A DNA stretch of 22,794 bases, taken from Discostella pseudostelligera (Eukaryota; Bacillariophyta; Thalassiosirophyceae; Thalassiosirales; Thalassiosiraceae). The notes beneath the pieces are model-generated. The model was not told the origin of the DNA and did not search any database. It saw only the letters and a program-made list of their open reading frames with translations. The stretch spans positions 1 to 22,794 of the forward strand of contig JALLBK010000381.1 of NCBI GenBank assembly GCA_036940085.1, read 5' to 3'. Below are positions 1 to 9,900 of the stretch, piece after piece (within the stretch, counting starts at the first letter, position 1; each line of letters opens with the position of its first letter). Made by a program: the position numbers and the translations under genes.

Positions 1-127
1 TATCTACCAGCACCACTTCCGCCGCCACCATCACCACTCCCAGTATCTAAATCTAATATCCGCCCATCCCATGCCATCAAGATGATGCGTTGATACTGCT
101 TCCACCACACTACTGGCACAGCAAACC

Positions 128-1354
128 ATGAACGTGGACGCCGCGGCACGATCTCTCCGCGCCGAGCTCGATCAGCTCCTCGACCGATTTCGAGATGACA
201 CCATCATCGAGGGCGCGAACGCTTCCACCATCGTCGAAGAAGTGAGGCTGGCACTCGAAGCAGAATTCGTCCTACTCCTATCTCAATATTCCACGGACGT
301 TCTACAACGGGCAGTGTTGCTCACATATGATGATTCAATGCGACTTCCTATCCATTTAGCATGTGATAAAAATGCACCCTTCTCCATATTGCAACGATTG
401 CTGGAAGCAGATGTCGACAAAACATCGATTAAGGTGCCGGACAAATGGGGCGATTTACCTTTACACACGGCATGCAGTCGACATCAGACGGAGGTAGTCA
501 AGCTGTTGATCGACAGTGATATATCGAAGAAAACTTTACATACCAAGGCAGACAATGGATCATTGCCAATTCACGCAGCAGTACGCTATCGATCGCCGCC
601 GAGTGTGATTATGTTATTATTAGAAAGTAGTGAAGGTAGAAGCACGTTGCTCGAGTCTGGGTTTTATGGACAGTTGCCACTCCATACGGCATGTCGTAAT
701 GGGGCTCATCCGGATGTTATAGATTTGCTTTTAAGATATGACGAGGAGAAGAAGACGGTGATGCAAGAGGATAATGTCGGGTAAGTCGTTTCAGTGATAA
801 TTCTTCATCATGTGTACGTGCGTGATTTAATCAATTTCATTTGTCACTGTACACTATCAATCTTCTGAAGTCGATTACCAGTCCATTTGGCATTGTTGCA
901 CACCACCGAAAATCAAATACAAGTAATTCATTTATTATTGCAAGGGATGTTCTGTAATCTAATGGAGCGGAGGGGGTTAGATTTTTGGAAGGCAGATATT
1001 AACTGTTTGGTGAAAAGTATGACCGATGCATACGAACGAGACTTTAGTACACGCGACAAACTGGATATGATTTGCGAGACCATAACAGAGTTTGTGGAAC
1101 GAGTATTTGTGTTAGAGTTGGCAGTTTGGAGGGCAAGTTGCTTCCAGTTTGATACGAAATTCGCCACAATGCAAGAGGTACTTGATTTTGAATCCTCAAA
1201 ATCATTGGATAGTACGTTCGATGCTCACGCTTACAAAGTCGATCGGCGTGTTCGGAGCGGAGCCGATGCGATCGTACGTGAAGTGATTCCATTCATAGAA
1301 AACGAGCCAGTGGAAGAAATGATTGCGAAACTTAAAGCAGCATACTACCGTTAA
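128..1354 (+). CDS. Ankyrin-repeat protein, 2 exons, 378 aa
   Basis: Exons are 128-780 and 871-1354; the intron 781-870 starts GTAAGT and ends with AG at 869-870. This acceptor was chosen over the AG at 880-881 because it completes a fifth ankyrin unit (DNVGRLPVHLALLH) across the junction and keeps the frame open to TAA at 1352; the other acceptor hits a stop after about 25 codons. Five ankyrin units with the LPxHxA core begin near residues 70, 108, 144, 180 and 216. The last ~130 residues are charged, look helical and match no domain I recognise. ATG 128 is the first start after an in-frame TGA. No signal peptide or membrane segment is visible, so a cytosolic or nuclear protein-binding role is likely. 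Ankyrin repeats say nothing specific about function. Confidence 0.85.
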
Positions 1355-1491
1355 CTTCGTGAAGATGATAATGATATGATACAAGTTTTAGACAGGCATT
1401 ATGCTGCAGCATCGTCTTCTCTTGCCAGCGATCTGGATAAGCAATACCCTGTTATCTTCTGCATCATCTATCGATATCTTCGATCTCTTTC

Positions 1492-1569
1492 CACGTGTCT
1501 TCCCGCCATTTTCGCCAATCTTTTCTTCCCGCCAAATCGCCTTCGTGACGTCACGGTCTGTCTGGCGAC
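1492..1569 (+). promoter_or_regulatory. Upstream element cluster of the FCP gene
   Basis: About 170-250 bp before the FCP start there are, in order: a CACGTG G-box (1492-1497), TTCCCGCCA (1500-1508), TTCCCGCCAAA (1526-1536), the perfect CRE palindrome TGACGTCA (1546-1553), and TGTCTGGCGAC (1559-1569). The E2F-like words recur upstream of other genes here, and TGTCTGGCG recurs three times at 15715-15789. Binding by E2F/DP, bHLH or bZIP factors is inferred from the motif match alone. The rest of 1355-1740 shows no gene. Confidence 0.55.
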
Positions 1570-1740
1570 TTGAACCTCCCGATCTTTCACCTGCAAACGT
1601 CACAAACAACTGCAACAAGCACCTCTACGGGAGGAATCCTTTGACTTCTACAGCCCATGGCCTCACTGTTTGGCGGCACCATCGGCCTCTTCCTTCAACC
1701 AACACCCTCGCAGCCCACACCCTTCGTCCTATCCTGCACC

Positions 1741-2641
1741 ATGAAGACCGCCATCATCGCTACCCTTGTTGCATCGGCGTGAGTAGTAGATACTGGAATT
1801 ATTGCCTCGTCCTTTTAATGATGATGGCGTTGTACGGTGGCGAATTTCTGGACTTGATCGATTGCCCTCGGCGAAGTGATCGTTGATCGGCGTCGTTGGA
1901 GCCGAAGAGAGTGGAGGTCGAGCGAAGCCGCGGCATGAATTCAACAACTGCTCGTTGCGTTCGTAGAGAGATAGCTCCCTTTGCTCTCACCCCACTCGCC
2001 GCTCATTATTTGTACAAATTTTACCTTGTCGCTCATTCATTTTGCCCATCATGTTGTTATCTCAACAACAATTATCAATTCACACAAAATACAGTGCCGC
2101 CTTTGCCCCCGCCCCCACCTCCACATCCTCCACCCAACTCAACGCATGGGTGCATGACCAAGTGGGCATCATCCCCCCCGCCGGCTTCTTCGATCCTCTT
2201 GGTCTTTCTAAGGGCAAAGATGATGCCACCATGAAATACTACCGGGAAGCCGAGCTCAAACACGGCCGCGTGGCCATGGCCGCTTGCCTCGGATGGTACC
2301 TCAATGCCGGAGGCGTCCACCCCGCCTTCAACAGTGCCCTTCCCAACGATCCTCTTAAGGCTATGGTGGAGCTTCCCGCCGTGGGATGGCTTCAATTTGT
2401 TCTCGGATGTGGTGCTATTGAATGGCTTGGACAGCAAATTAAGGAGAGACCGGGATATGAACCGGGAGATCTCCTCGGCGCCGCCTACTGGGTGGACAAC
2501 AGTGATGCCGGATGGGTTGATTACCAAAACAAGGAGCTCAGCAATGGACGTCTTGCCATGCTTGCCATTACTGGTATTGTCTACCAAGATGTCTTTGTTG
2601 GGGACTATGGTGATATGATGTACAAGCAACTTGTGCGTTAA
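1741..2641 (+). CDS. Fucoxanthin-chlorophyll a/c light-harvesting protein (FCP), 194 aa
   Basis: This is a thylakoid antenna protein that binds fucoxanthin and chlorophylls a and c and passes energy to the photosystems. Exons are 1741-1778 and 2095-2641; the 316-bp intron runs from GTGAGT to ACAG and is phase 2. Splicing joins the signal peptide MKTAIIATLVASA to AAFAPAP, the ER signal plus ASAFAP-type transit motif that sends proteins into the secondary plastid of diatoms; exon 2 read alone lacks it. The mature part has three membrane helices: helix 1 with the pigment-binding motif EAELKHGRVAMAA (about residues 55-67), helix 2 around WLQFVLGCGAIEWLG, and helix 3 with NKELSNGRLAMLAI. Length is normal for the family (~190-210 aa). 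The subfamily (Lhcf, Lhcr or other) cannot be settled by eye. Confidence 0.95.
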
Positions 2642-3213
2642 ATCAGTACCTCGTCGTCTCCGGTGCAATATTGACGATGTCCACCTCCCACCTACTACTA
2701 TCCACATCTTTCCCATAAGAAGAGAGAGTGTATTATTGAGCCCCGGTTGCTTATCCTAACAGGGGATATTCTTCTCTTTTTCACTAGAGTCGAGGCCTCA
2801 TTACGATTGTGAATTTGCAAGGGGCTGTTATGGGATCGGCGGTTGTCTTTCTCTGTCACTCTTTCCCTTACATTAGCCCAAACACTAAAATTAGAGTACC
2901 ATTTGATGAGAGAAAACATGACATTCGAAACAGAGAAGAAGAGTTGCCCCGCTTGCCAACATGGTACTCACAGATTACCAAGTGATCGACTTCGGAGACT
3001 GTCTACTGCACATTCGACAACCGCTCATACTTGATTAGCTGGGCGATTGCCACCACCATCCATCGTCAGTAATTACATATTATTGATTGCAATCAGTTGC
3101 AATCCATGGATTTGATATTAGTTTGATGAGACAACGCCTTGATATGACCAAGAGTGTGATAGCAACAGAATCGATGGTATTTTTATTTACTTTACGTACT
3201 ACACATATCTTTC
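2642..3213. other. Intergenic, no gene seen
   Basis: This is the FCP 3' flank and the distal 5' flank of the next gene. The only local structure I see is the palindrome GATTGCAATC (3085-3094) followed by GTTGCAATC (3096-3104). Short open frames here have no recognisable content or splice partners. Confidence 0.5.
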
Positions 3214-3250
3214 TTCCCGCCAACATCGCCAGATATTATTTCTTCCCGCC
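3214..3250 (+). promoter_or_regulatory. Pair of E2F-like elements upstream of the small plastid gene
   Basis: TTCCCGCCAA (3214-3223) and TTCCCGCC (3243-3250) lie about 320-350 bp before the ATG at 3566. They are the same word as in the FCP promoter and at 10571-10583. The start-proximal 3251-3565 shows no other motif I can support. Confidence 0.45.
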
Positions 3251-3565
3251 TTTCGCTTTTCGCCACACGTTGATCGCCAAGCCTGCCTTCAGTTCGCATT
3301 GCCATCTGCTGACATCACTGGACTTCACTGGATCCAAAGTTCTACCAATTCCGTCGTGCAGCAGCTGCCGCCTCTTGCTTTTGGGCGCATCAAACAAGCA
3401 GGTGGTTTGTGTGTGTTCCGCGGCGAGGAAATCTTTCGGATCTCGATTCGATGCATGCTCTTCTCATTCATCTCAAATCATCATTCATCATCTTGATCAT
3501 AGATATCGCCATCCAAATATCAAATATCTACTATTGCATTAAAGAAATACAAACCCATCAGCATC

Positions 3566-4346
3566 ATGATGCTCCGTAATCTCGCCATCGTTGCCGCAAT
3601 TTGCGTTTCATCCACCCATGGATTTGCCTTCTCTCGTCCAGTAAGTGATGTCGGTATAGCTGCGGCGGCGAGAAGTAATTGGCATATTGTTCTATGATCT
3701 GTTTCATCTCGTGATTCTCTCTCACACCCGCTCTTGTACTTGCACTATTTTCCATCATACCATTATGAATCTCTACTATTCCACAGTCTATCATCAACCA
3801 CCACTCGACGACGACACTCAATCTCATGTCAGCCGCCGAAATCGATTCCATCATGGCCGAGGCCCAAAGCTGCGCTGAGGGAGAGTGTGCCATCGACGAG
3901 GTGGAATCACTCATTGTGAATCTACAGGATCAGCAGTCTCTCCTTAGTAAGAGGATTGAGGAGATTAGCGGCTTGATTAAGGAGTTGGAACATGTGAATG
4001 GACAGGATGAACGTCCTGTCGATGAGGTTCGAGAGACTGTCCGGGCTATCTTTCGGATTTTTCAACTTGGTGTGAGTGTGTACTATTGTTGTTGATATTC
4101 TATTTGTAACGATGATATTGATTGTGTATGGCAATATGCATATCTCCTCATGCCCGTTCTCCTTGATCCTTGATTTGTTGTCTCACCTGTCTGCGGCTTT
4201 TTCATTGATCGATGTGAAATCGATAGGACAAGGCAAGTGGCAACAACTACCCCAGTCTCTCGGCTCCGATGGGCTACACCGGTGACACCAAAGGTGGAGG
4301 AAAGACTGCGTATGATGTCCTTCCACCTAAACCCATGAAGAAGTAA
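3566..4346 (+). CDS. Small plastid-directed protein of unknown function, 3 exons, 159 aa
   Basis: Exons are 3566-3640, 3787-4071 and 4227-4346. Both introns (146 and 155 bp, GTAAGT..CACAG and GTGAGT..GATAG) are phase 0. The N-terminus MMLRNLAIVAAICVSSTHG then FAFSRP is a signal peptide with an aromatic residue at +1, the diatom plastid-import pattern. The mature part starts with an acidic segment holding CAEGEC and IDEVESLI (about residues 50-65), then a Leu/Gln helical stretch that may be a coiled coil (about 65-90), and ends with a Gly-rich tail SAPMGYTGDTKGGGKTAYDVLPPKPMKK. I recall short diatom plastid proteins with a similar AYDxLPPK tail but no known function. A second in-frame ATG directly follows the first. 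A stromal or thylakoid-associated role is inference. Confidence 0.8.
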
Positions 4347-4483
4347 ATACAACAACAACCCATCGGGGGACGAAACGATTATCGTGGGCGTAGCCAGACG
4401 AGTGTTTCTGAATGTTGGCTTGATATTCTGGGCTGGGAAACTTCATGATCCAACTGGAGTGTTAACATTTAATGGTCCCGAAT

Positions 4484-4489
4484 AATAAA
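4484..4489 (+). terminator. Probable poly(A) signal AATAAA
   Basis: AATAAA lies 138 bp after the stop of the small plastid gene, in a plausible 3' UTR position. Diatoms do not use this hexamer strictly, so support is modest. Confidence 0.35.
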
Positions 4490-4694
4490 AGATTGAACTT
4501 TTGAGCACTTGCTCCACGCACACTTGCTCTTTCATTCTTCTGGTAGAGCGGCGAGTAAGGCTATCACTTGACCCTACTGATTCCTTAACCCACCGTCATC
4601 ACATTGTAAATGTATCTGACATTGCAGATAGGAGAGCATCATCGCCTATCTTCGCATCTCTTCGCATCGGGGCGAGCATCGAGCGAGATTGAGA

Positions 4695-4840
4695 CTTACA
4701 CGTGGCAGTTATTTTGGCGGGAGAGAATTGACACACCCCTACTCTTCTTACACGTGGAAGATGTTTGGCGGGAGACTATTGACTCGACTGGTGTTTCTTA
4801 CACGTGGCAGTTATTTGGCGGGAGAGTGCTTCCACGTGGC
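4695..4840 (+). repeat. Tandem promoter array of G-box + E2F-like units
   Basis: Three direct repeats with a period of about 50 bp, each containing TTACACGTGG and then TTTGGCGGGAGA. CACGTG sits at 4699, 4751 and 4801; TTTGGCGGG starts at 4713, 4764 and 4814, so spacing within a unit is 13-14 bp. A fourth, partial unit gives CACGTGGC at 4833. The bases between the motifs are less conserved. The array ends about 100 bp before the demethylase ATG, so it probably belongs to that promoter. The rest of 4347-4938 holds the 3' UTR of the previous gene and nothing else recognisable. Confidence 0.8.
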
Positions 4841-4938
4841 ATCTTTGCTCACCTGTCCGTCGACGGTTCTCCTATCTACACAAACATAAGCGACGCGACA
4901 ACATGACATAGTAGACATGCGACATAAAAGCGAGCACC

Positions 4939-6746
4939 ATGACCATGACGGCCGCCGCCGCCGCAGACGACGACGAGCTCACGACAAGCATCCAATGCGA
5001 TGCCCCGGGATGTGGCAAATGGTATGACGCCGATGATCTCGATGATCTATCCCTGGATATTCATCAAATTTTATCACGGTATGAAGTCTGGCATTGCGAG
5101 CACTGTAAGTAGAGTGCCGAAAGATAATGTGATACTGTCAATGTTGACTCTATTGACCACTGGGCCAAACTGTCGACGTATTTTTCCACGCAGGCATTCC
5201 ATACCACGGTCCGGGTAAATATCGTCGTAGACGAGACGGGCTACGCAAGCGCCGTCGCATTGACTTTATGAAATTAAATGATCCTGGTTGGGATTCCGAG
5301 AATGTTAGTACTCAACATCTTCTATTGGGAATGGTTGGCGCCAACGGCATGAATGATGTGGACTTTTGGACTATGATATGTCAAAGGAAGAAAAATAGAA
5401 AGAATTTCTTCACACCGGGTCATTCTAAAAGAGGAGGGTGCATGTTGGATCTTCCAGGAGGAGTAGAATTCAATGCCGAATACGTTTCAAAACATGGATT
5501 CGATCGGCCTATCTTATTTGCCAATAAGTCTCCATCGCAGCTAGGTCTTCGTGTGCCATCATCGGAGGATATCAATAATGATGATGGTATTAGTTATTCA
5601 TCGTTCGGTTATGCCAACGTTGCCAAATTGGTCGGTCCCTATCGACAAGTACAAGTGATTGACACTGCCACACAATTAACGACCGAATGTACACTTCAGG
5701 AATGGGTGGATTATTTACAAGCACCACCGAAGGACAGATGTCGAACGTTGAATATCATCACGTTAGAAGTTAGTCAAACTCCACTGGGGAAGCTCGTCAC
5801 GCAGCCACAATTGGCAAGGGATTTGGATTTCGTGAACTTGCATTGGCCGCAATCATTGGAGGATGTGATGAGAGCGCCGACAATTGATGACAATGGAATT
5901 GGGGTAGATAATGAATCCACAGTTAATGAAGTTCTCGAGACATTGAAGAAGGAACAACCTCGTGTAACCAAGTACTGTCTCATGAGTGCGGCGGGGAGCT
6001 ACACAGATTTCCACGTTGACTTTGGCGGAACATCGGTGTGGTATCACGTATACTTCGGAACCAAGATCTTTTACTTCATCGAACCAACGCCCGCAAATCT
6101 CAAAATATATTCGGAATGGGCTACCAACTCGAGCGGTAAGAACGGCAATAGTAGATATGTTTTCCTGCCCGATCTCATTGTGTCGGCTGGTGGGAAAGTC
6201 TACGAAGTCACCCTGAAGAAAGGACAAACGCTCTTTATTGCCAGTGGATGGATACACGCAGTATATACACCCAAGGATTCGCTCGTCTTTGGTGGTAATT
6301 TTCTTCATCGATACTCGAACGAGATGCAGTTGAAGATCTACAAATTGGAGCGGAAGATGAAAGTTGGTGCGGATTATCGTTTTCCTAATTATCAAAAGCT
6401 AATGTGGCATGTTGCTCGGGATTTCCTCATGGACTGTACCAAGCTGCTGCAACAAAGACACCAGGAGAGGCTAAGTGAGAATCATTCAACGGATGGTGCA
6501 GGTGATCGGGAACAAAGACAATTATTACGCGAGGCTTATTCACCTCGCATTTTGCGAGGGTACTGTGCGCTGGCGAAGGAATTGGATCGATGGTCAAGAT
6601 CCAAAACGAAGCGGATTGTTGAACAATTTCCCGAGCACATGGATGTAGTGACTGTTGCGAACGAGCTTGGCCGAATGATGAACCTCTGTGAAGCCTATCT
6701 TGATTCAAACGAACGCGATGATGTAATCTGTGCGAAGCGAAACTAA
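4939..6746 (+). CDS. PHD-JmjC histone lysine demethylase, KDM2/KDM7 (PHF8) type, 572 aa
   Basis: Predicted Fe(II)/2-oxoglutarate-dependent demethylase of methylated histone lysines, acting in the nucleus. Exons are 4939-5104 and 5194-6746; the 89-bp intron (GTAAGT..GCAG) splits Cys56. The PHD-like part (residues ~19-56) shows CDAPGC, KWYDADDL and WHCEHC; the usual first CxxC pair is absent because an in-frame TAG (4912-4914) lies just before the ATG. Next comes HGPGKYRRRR and a basic, NLS-like stretch (60-77), as in the PHF8 linker. The JmjC core has FHVDFGGTSVWYHV with iron ligands H329 and D331, 2-oxoglutarate lysine K346, and GWIHAVYTP with the third ligand H410, followed by DSLVFGGNFLH. 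All cofactor residues are present, so activity is expected. The substrate (H3K9, H3K27, H3K36 or H4K20) cannot be read from sequence. Confidence 0.92.
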
Positions 6747-6860
6747 GATTTGCGCAAGTCTTCGTTGGATTATTCCGAGAGATTTAAGTGCTCGGACGTT
6801 GTATTAGAATTGAGAGTTGTTGGGCACATTTCATGACAATCGAAATATATTGAAATTGAT

Positions 6861-6866
6861 AATAAA
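6861..6866 (+). terminator. Probable poly(A) signal AATAAA
   Basis: AATAAA in an A/T-rich patch 115 bp after the demethylase stop, in the 206-bp gap between this gene and the convergent PP2C gene. Confidence 0.4.
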
Positions 6867-6952
6867 TATAATGCATACTGTCTAGGAATGGGTGACTCTG
6901 TCAACGAATAATTAGTGGCAGTAACTTTCCCTACCACCTTGAACGACACCCT

Positions 6953-9900
6953 CTATTCAAAAGCGAGTGTCCTCACGGCGACATCCGCCTCTGAGGGCAT
7001 AGTCGCATTCGATTTGATCGCTTCCTCCAGCGCCGGCAATAAAGATTCCGACGAGGTGAGGCCAGATGCAGGGAATGCCACAATTAGCGCCGACATGTTA
7101 TCTCTCGATCCTTTGTCCAAGCACAATTCCAGTAGATCATCTCCTACACGTGCAAGTACCTCTCCTTCCACTGTATTGTTGCTGCTGTCTTCATCAGGAT
7201 TGGAGGAACTAACCCAATTTTTCCGTTCCGCCACCCTCCTTGCCACAAACTCTCCCACGTCTTCATTCGACATGACATCCCAAATACCATCGCACGCCAA
7301 GATCAGGTACATATCCTCGTCATCAATCCGTTCCCTAACGGCAATGTCGGGAGTACTAACCACCGCCTGTCGAAGTGCCGACAATTCTGTATTCGACTTG
7401 AAATCATAATCCCCGAAGGCACGTGCTACGCCCATTAACTCCGTGTCGGATTTCCTAACGCGGTGAACGACGGTAGGTTGACCATCGGCATCGTCGGCCG
7501 GGACATGGTCCGTCTGCACTGTGAGGCCAGCAGATTCAATGCGTGCGCGTTCCTTTGGAAGGTTGGGTTTGTGATCTTCGGACATGGGAATGATGTCTAT
7601 CTCGGATGGATCCCAGCACAGTTCATCACGTCCACTACTAGTAGCGACTTTTTTTTCCTCCTTCACTTTTGTTGCCGTCTTCTTTTTGACCAAAATGCAT
7701 CTACTATCGCCGACATTTGCCACAAAAAGGAACCGATTGCAAATCAATGCCATAATCGCAGTGGACCCACCATTCGTCGACGACTTCATCTTGTCATTCC
7801 TCAAATCTTCATCGAGATCATGACAAGTTTGGGTGAAAATGGAGGAGAGCAATGTCGTATAAGAATCTGAATTGCATCCATGATATGCCAATGCCCAATC
7901 CGGCTGAGATTGTAATTTATCCCACAAATTCGTAGCGATGTAGTTCGAAGCGTATCCACCATCTCCATGCCCATCAAAGACTCCGAACAGTCCCATGCTG
8001 ATTGGCTCTCCAGTCACTGCATTGTTGTCGGTGCTGTTGAGGGACGGAGGCAAAGGAGGAGGAGGCGACTCCTCTCCATACACCTCATACTTGACTAATA
8101 TCTTATCCTCCATCTCAACACGCCAACCATTCATTTCCGACGCACCCCACTGAAGACAATTCTTCCTCTCAGCGATACTACTTCCACCAACTGCTGCGAC
8201 CAAATAATCCATGTTGTCATCGTTCACACCCTCCTCTTCAAAGATGGTGGGAGGACTTTGGAACGGTGTGGCATAGTTCGAAGTGGTGGACATGGCGCTT
8301 CCAGGAGGATGACGACTACTACTTTTTGGTGCATAATTCGAAAGATATCCTCCACTGTTAGGAGTAGGACTCAGATATGAGGAGTTGGGAGGTGGTGTCC
8401 TTCTCCCACGTCGTTTTGCCGAAGATGCCCCTCCTCCTACTCCCGCTACAGTCGCCATCGGTGACAATGATGAAGACGGTGAAAATATGGACGATGGTCC
8501 ACACCGTGCCCGAGGCGGAGTACGCTCTGCACACCCACCATGTCCAACAATACTTCGATCTCCAGGCACATACAACACCTTTTCCATCGCGGCACGATTT
8601 TGTCGTGCCTTGGGTACGGGAGATGTCACCGCGTAGCCCAGTGGAGTGCGTCCTGATAGGTCGACGGGTGCACGAGGACCGGCGAAGGTGGGTGTGGTCT
8701 TTGTGGAGGATGACGGTGGCGGCGGTGAGCGAAGGGACGTAAAGGGAGTTTTGGGCGTGCGCATCGTCAATGGAGTTGTTAGTGACACCGCCTTTACTTC
8801 ACTCTCATCTCTTGCTTCTGCCATCACCTTCACTTCATTTGTATGTTGACTTATTTGTAGTTGTTGCTGCTTCAGCTCTTGTTGCTCGATGGATTTGTCA
8901 TATGCAGCTTTGAGAAGCTCAATAACCTCAGTATGCCCCCCTTCTGCGGCAATATGAAGCGCCGTCTTCCCTTGAACATCCACTTCATTCAAATCCAACT
9001 TGGCCCTTGTTGTGGAGGAAATCCCCCCTCCTCCCAATCTCACTGCTGGCCCGACCTCCTCACCACCAACCCCTCCCGAGGAGGAATCACCTTCAACACC
9101 ACCGCCGCCATCTCCACTTGCAACACCACCAATGTTTTCACCGCCATCATCATCGTCATGCACACCAGCAACAGCAACAAAATTGTCCAACAAGTACGTC
9201 AAAACCTCGACATTCCCCACATGACACGCGGCGTGCAGGATAGTATATCCATCTGGTATACCAAGTGCACTCCACATATTGGCACTCCGTGAGTGTAGCA
9301 AGTGGGGTGATTTGGTAGTTAGTATCTTGTGTAGTTTCTTGACATTTTTACTCATTTTTGGTGGCTTGCCGTCGTTTGTTTTGGATGCAGTAGTGGTGGA
9401 GGTCTTGGGCAAGGCAGCACACAATGCAAATAAATTATGCTTATCTTCCCAAAGAAAAGTTGGCCCCGACGATGTCATTGCTGTTTCAATTGCTGCGTGG
9501 ATTATGCGTTGGTGAAGATGAGATTTTTCCATCCGGATGATTTCGGCCTCTGCAGTTTCGTCGTTGTCGTTGTTGAGGTGGGGAATGCTACCTGTGATAT
9601 CATTGTCATCGCCGTAATTGTCATGATTCATAATGATGATGCCATTGATAGAGGTGGCAGTATTGGTAGGAGAGATGGTGGTGGTATTGCTGTTGTTGTG
9701 TGGTGTTGCTGGCTGTGTTGTAGTAAAATGTTGCAGTGTAGCTGCTGCTGCTACTACTGATGTCGACGCTGGTCGAGCAATTGCAGCATCGTCCACGGGT
9801 GTCATTTTATGACAATGTTGACATTCCACAAGTCGTCGCTGCTGCAACGAGTCTGATGCAGCACCTCCCTGAGCATGATGTGTAATTGCAGATGAAAAAG

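Noticed and set aside
784..882. Ankyrin gene appearing to stop at 784, or to be spliced to the AG at 880-881
   Set aside because: The frame reaches a stop inside a good GTAAGT intron; the 869-870 acceptor restores a perfect ankyrin unit, whereas 880-881 gives an early stop.
2042..2094. FCP start at 2042 giving a 199-aa protein
   Set aside because: Those codons lie in the intron; splicing from 1778 to 2095 gives the canonical signal and AFAP motif.
2075..2716. 213-aa minus-strand ORF opposite the FCP gene
   Set aside because: Mirror frame of a codon-biased highly expressed gene, with low-complexity Gly/Arg content and no domain.
3087..3542. 151-aa plus-strand ORF upstream of the small plastid gene
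   Set aside because: No domain, and it covers the E2F-like promoter elements; judged chance.
3840..3910. CP12-like identity for the small plastid protein, from its two Cys and following acidic motif
   Set aside because: Cys spacing is 4 residues rather than the 8 of CP12, and the AWDxVEEL core is not present.
9000..9243. His- and Pro-rich plus-strand ORFs inside the PP2C gene
   Set aside because: Shadow frames of the Asp/Gly-rich inserts of the minus-strand protein.
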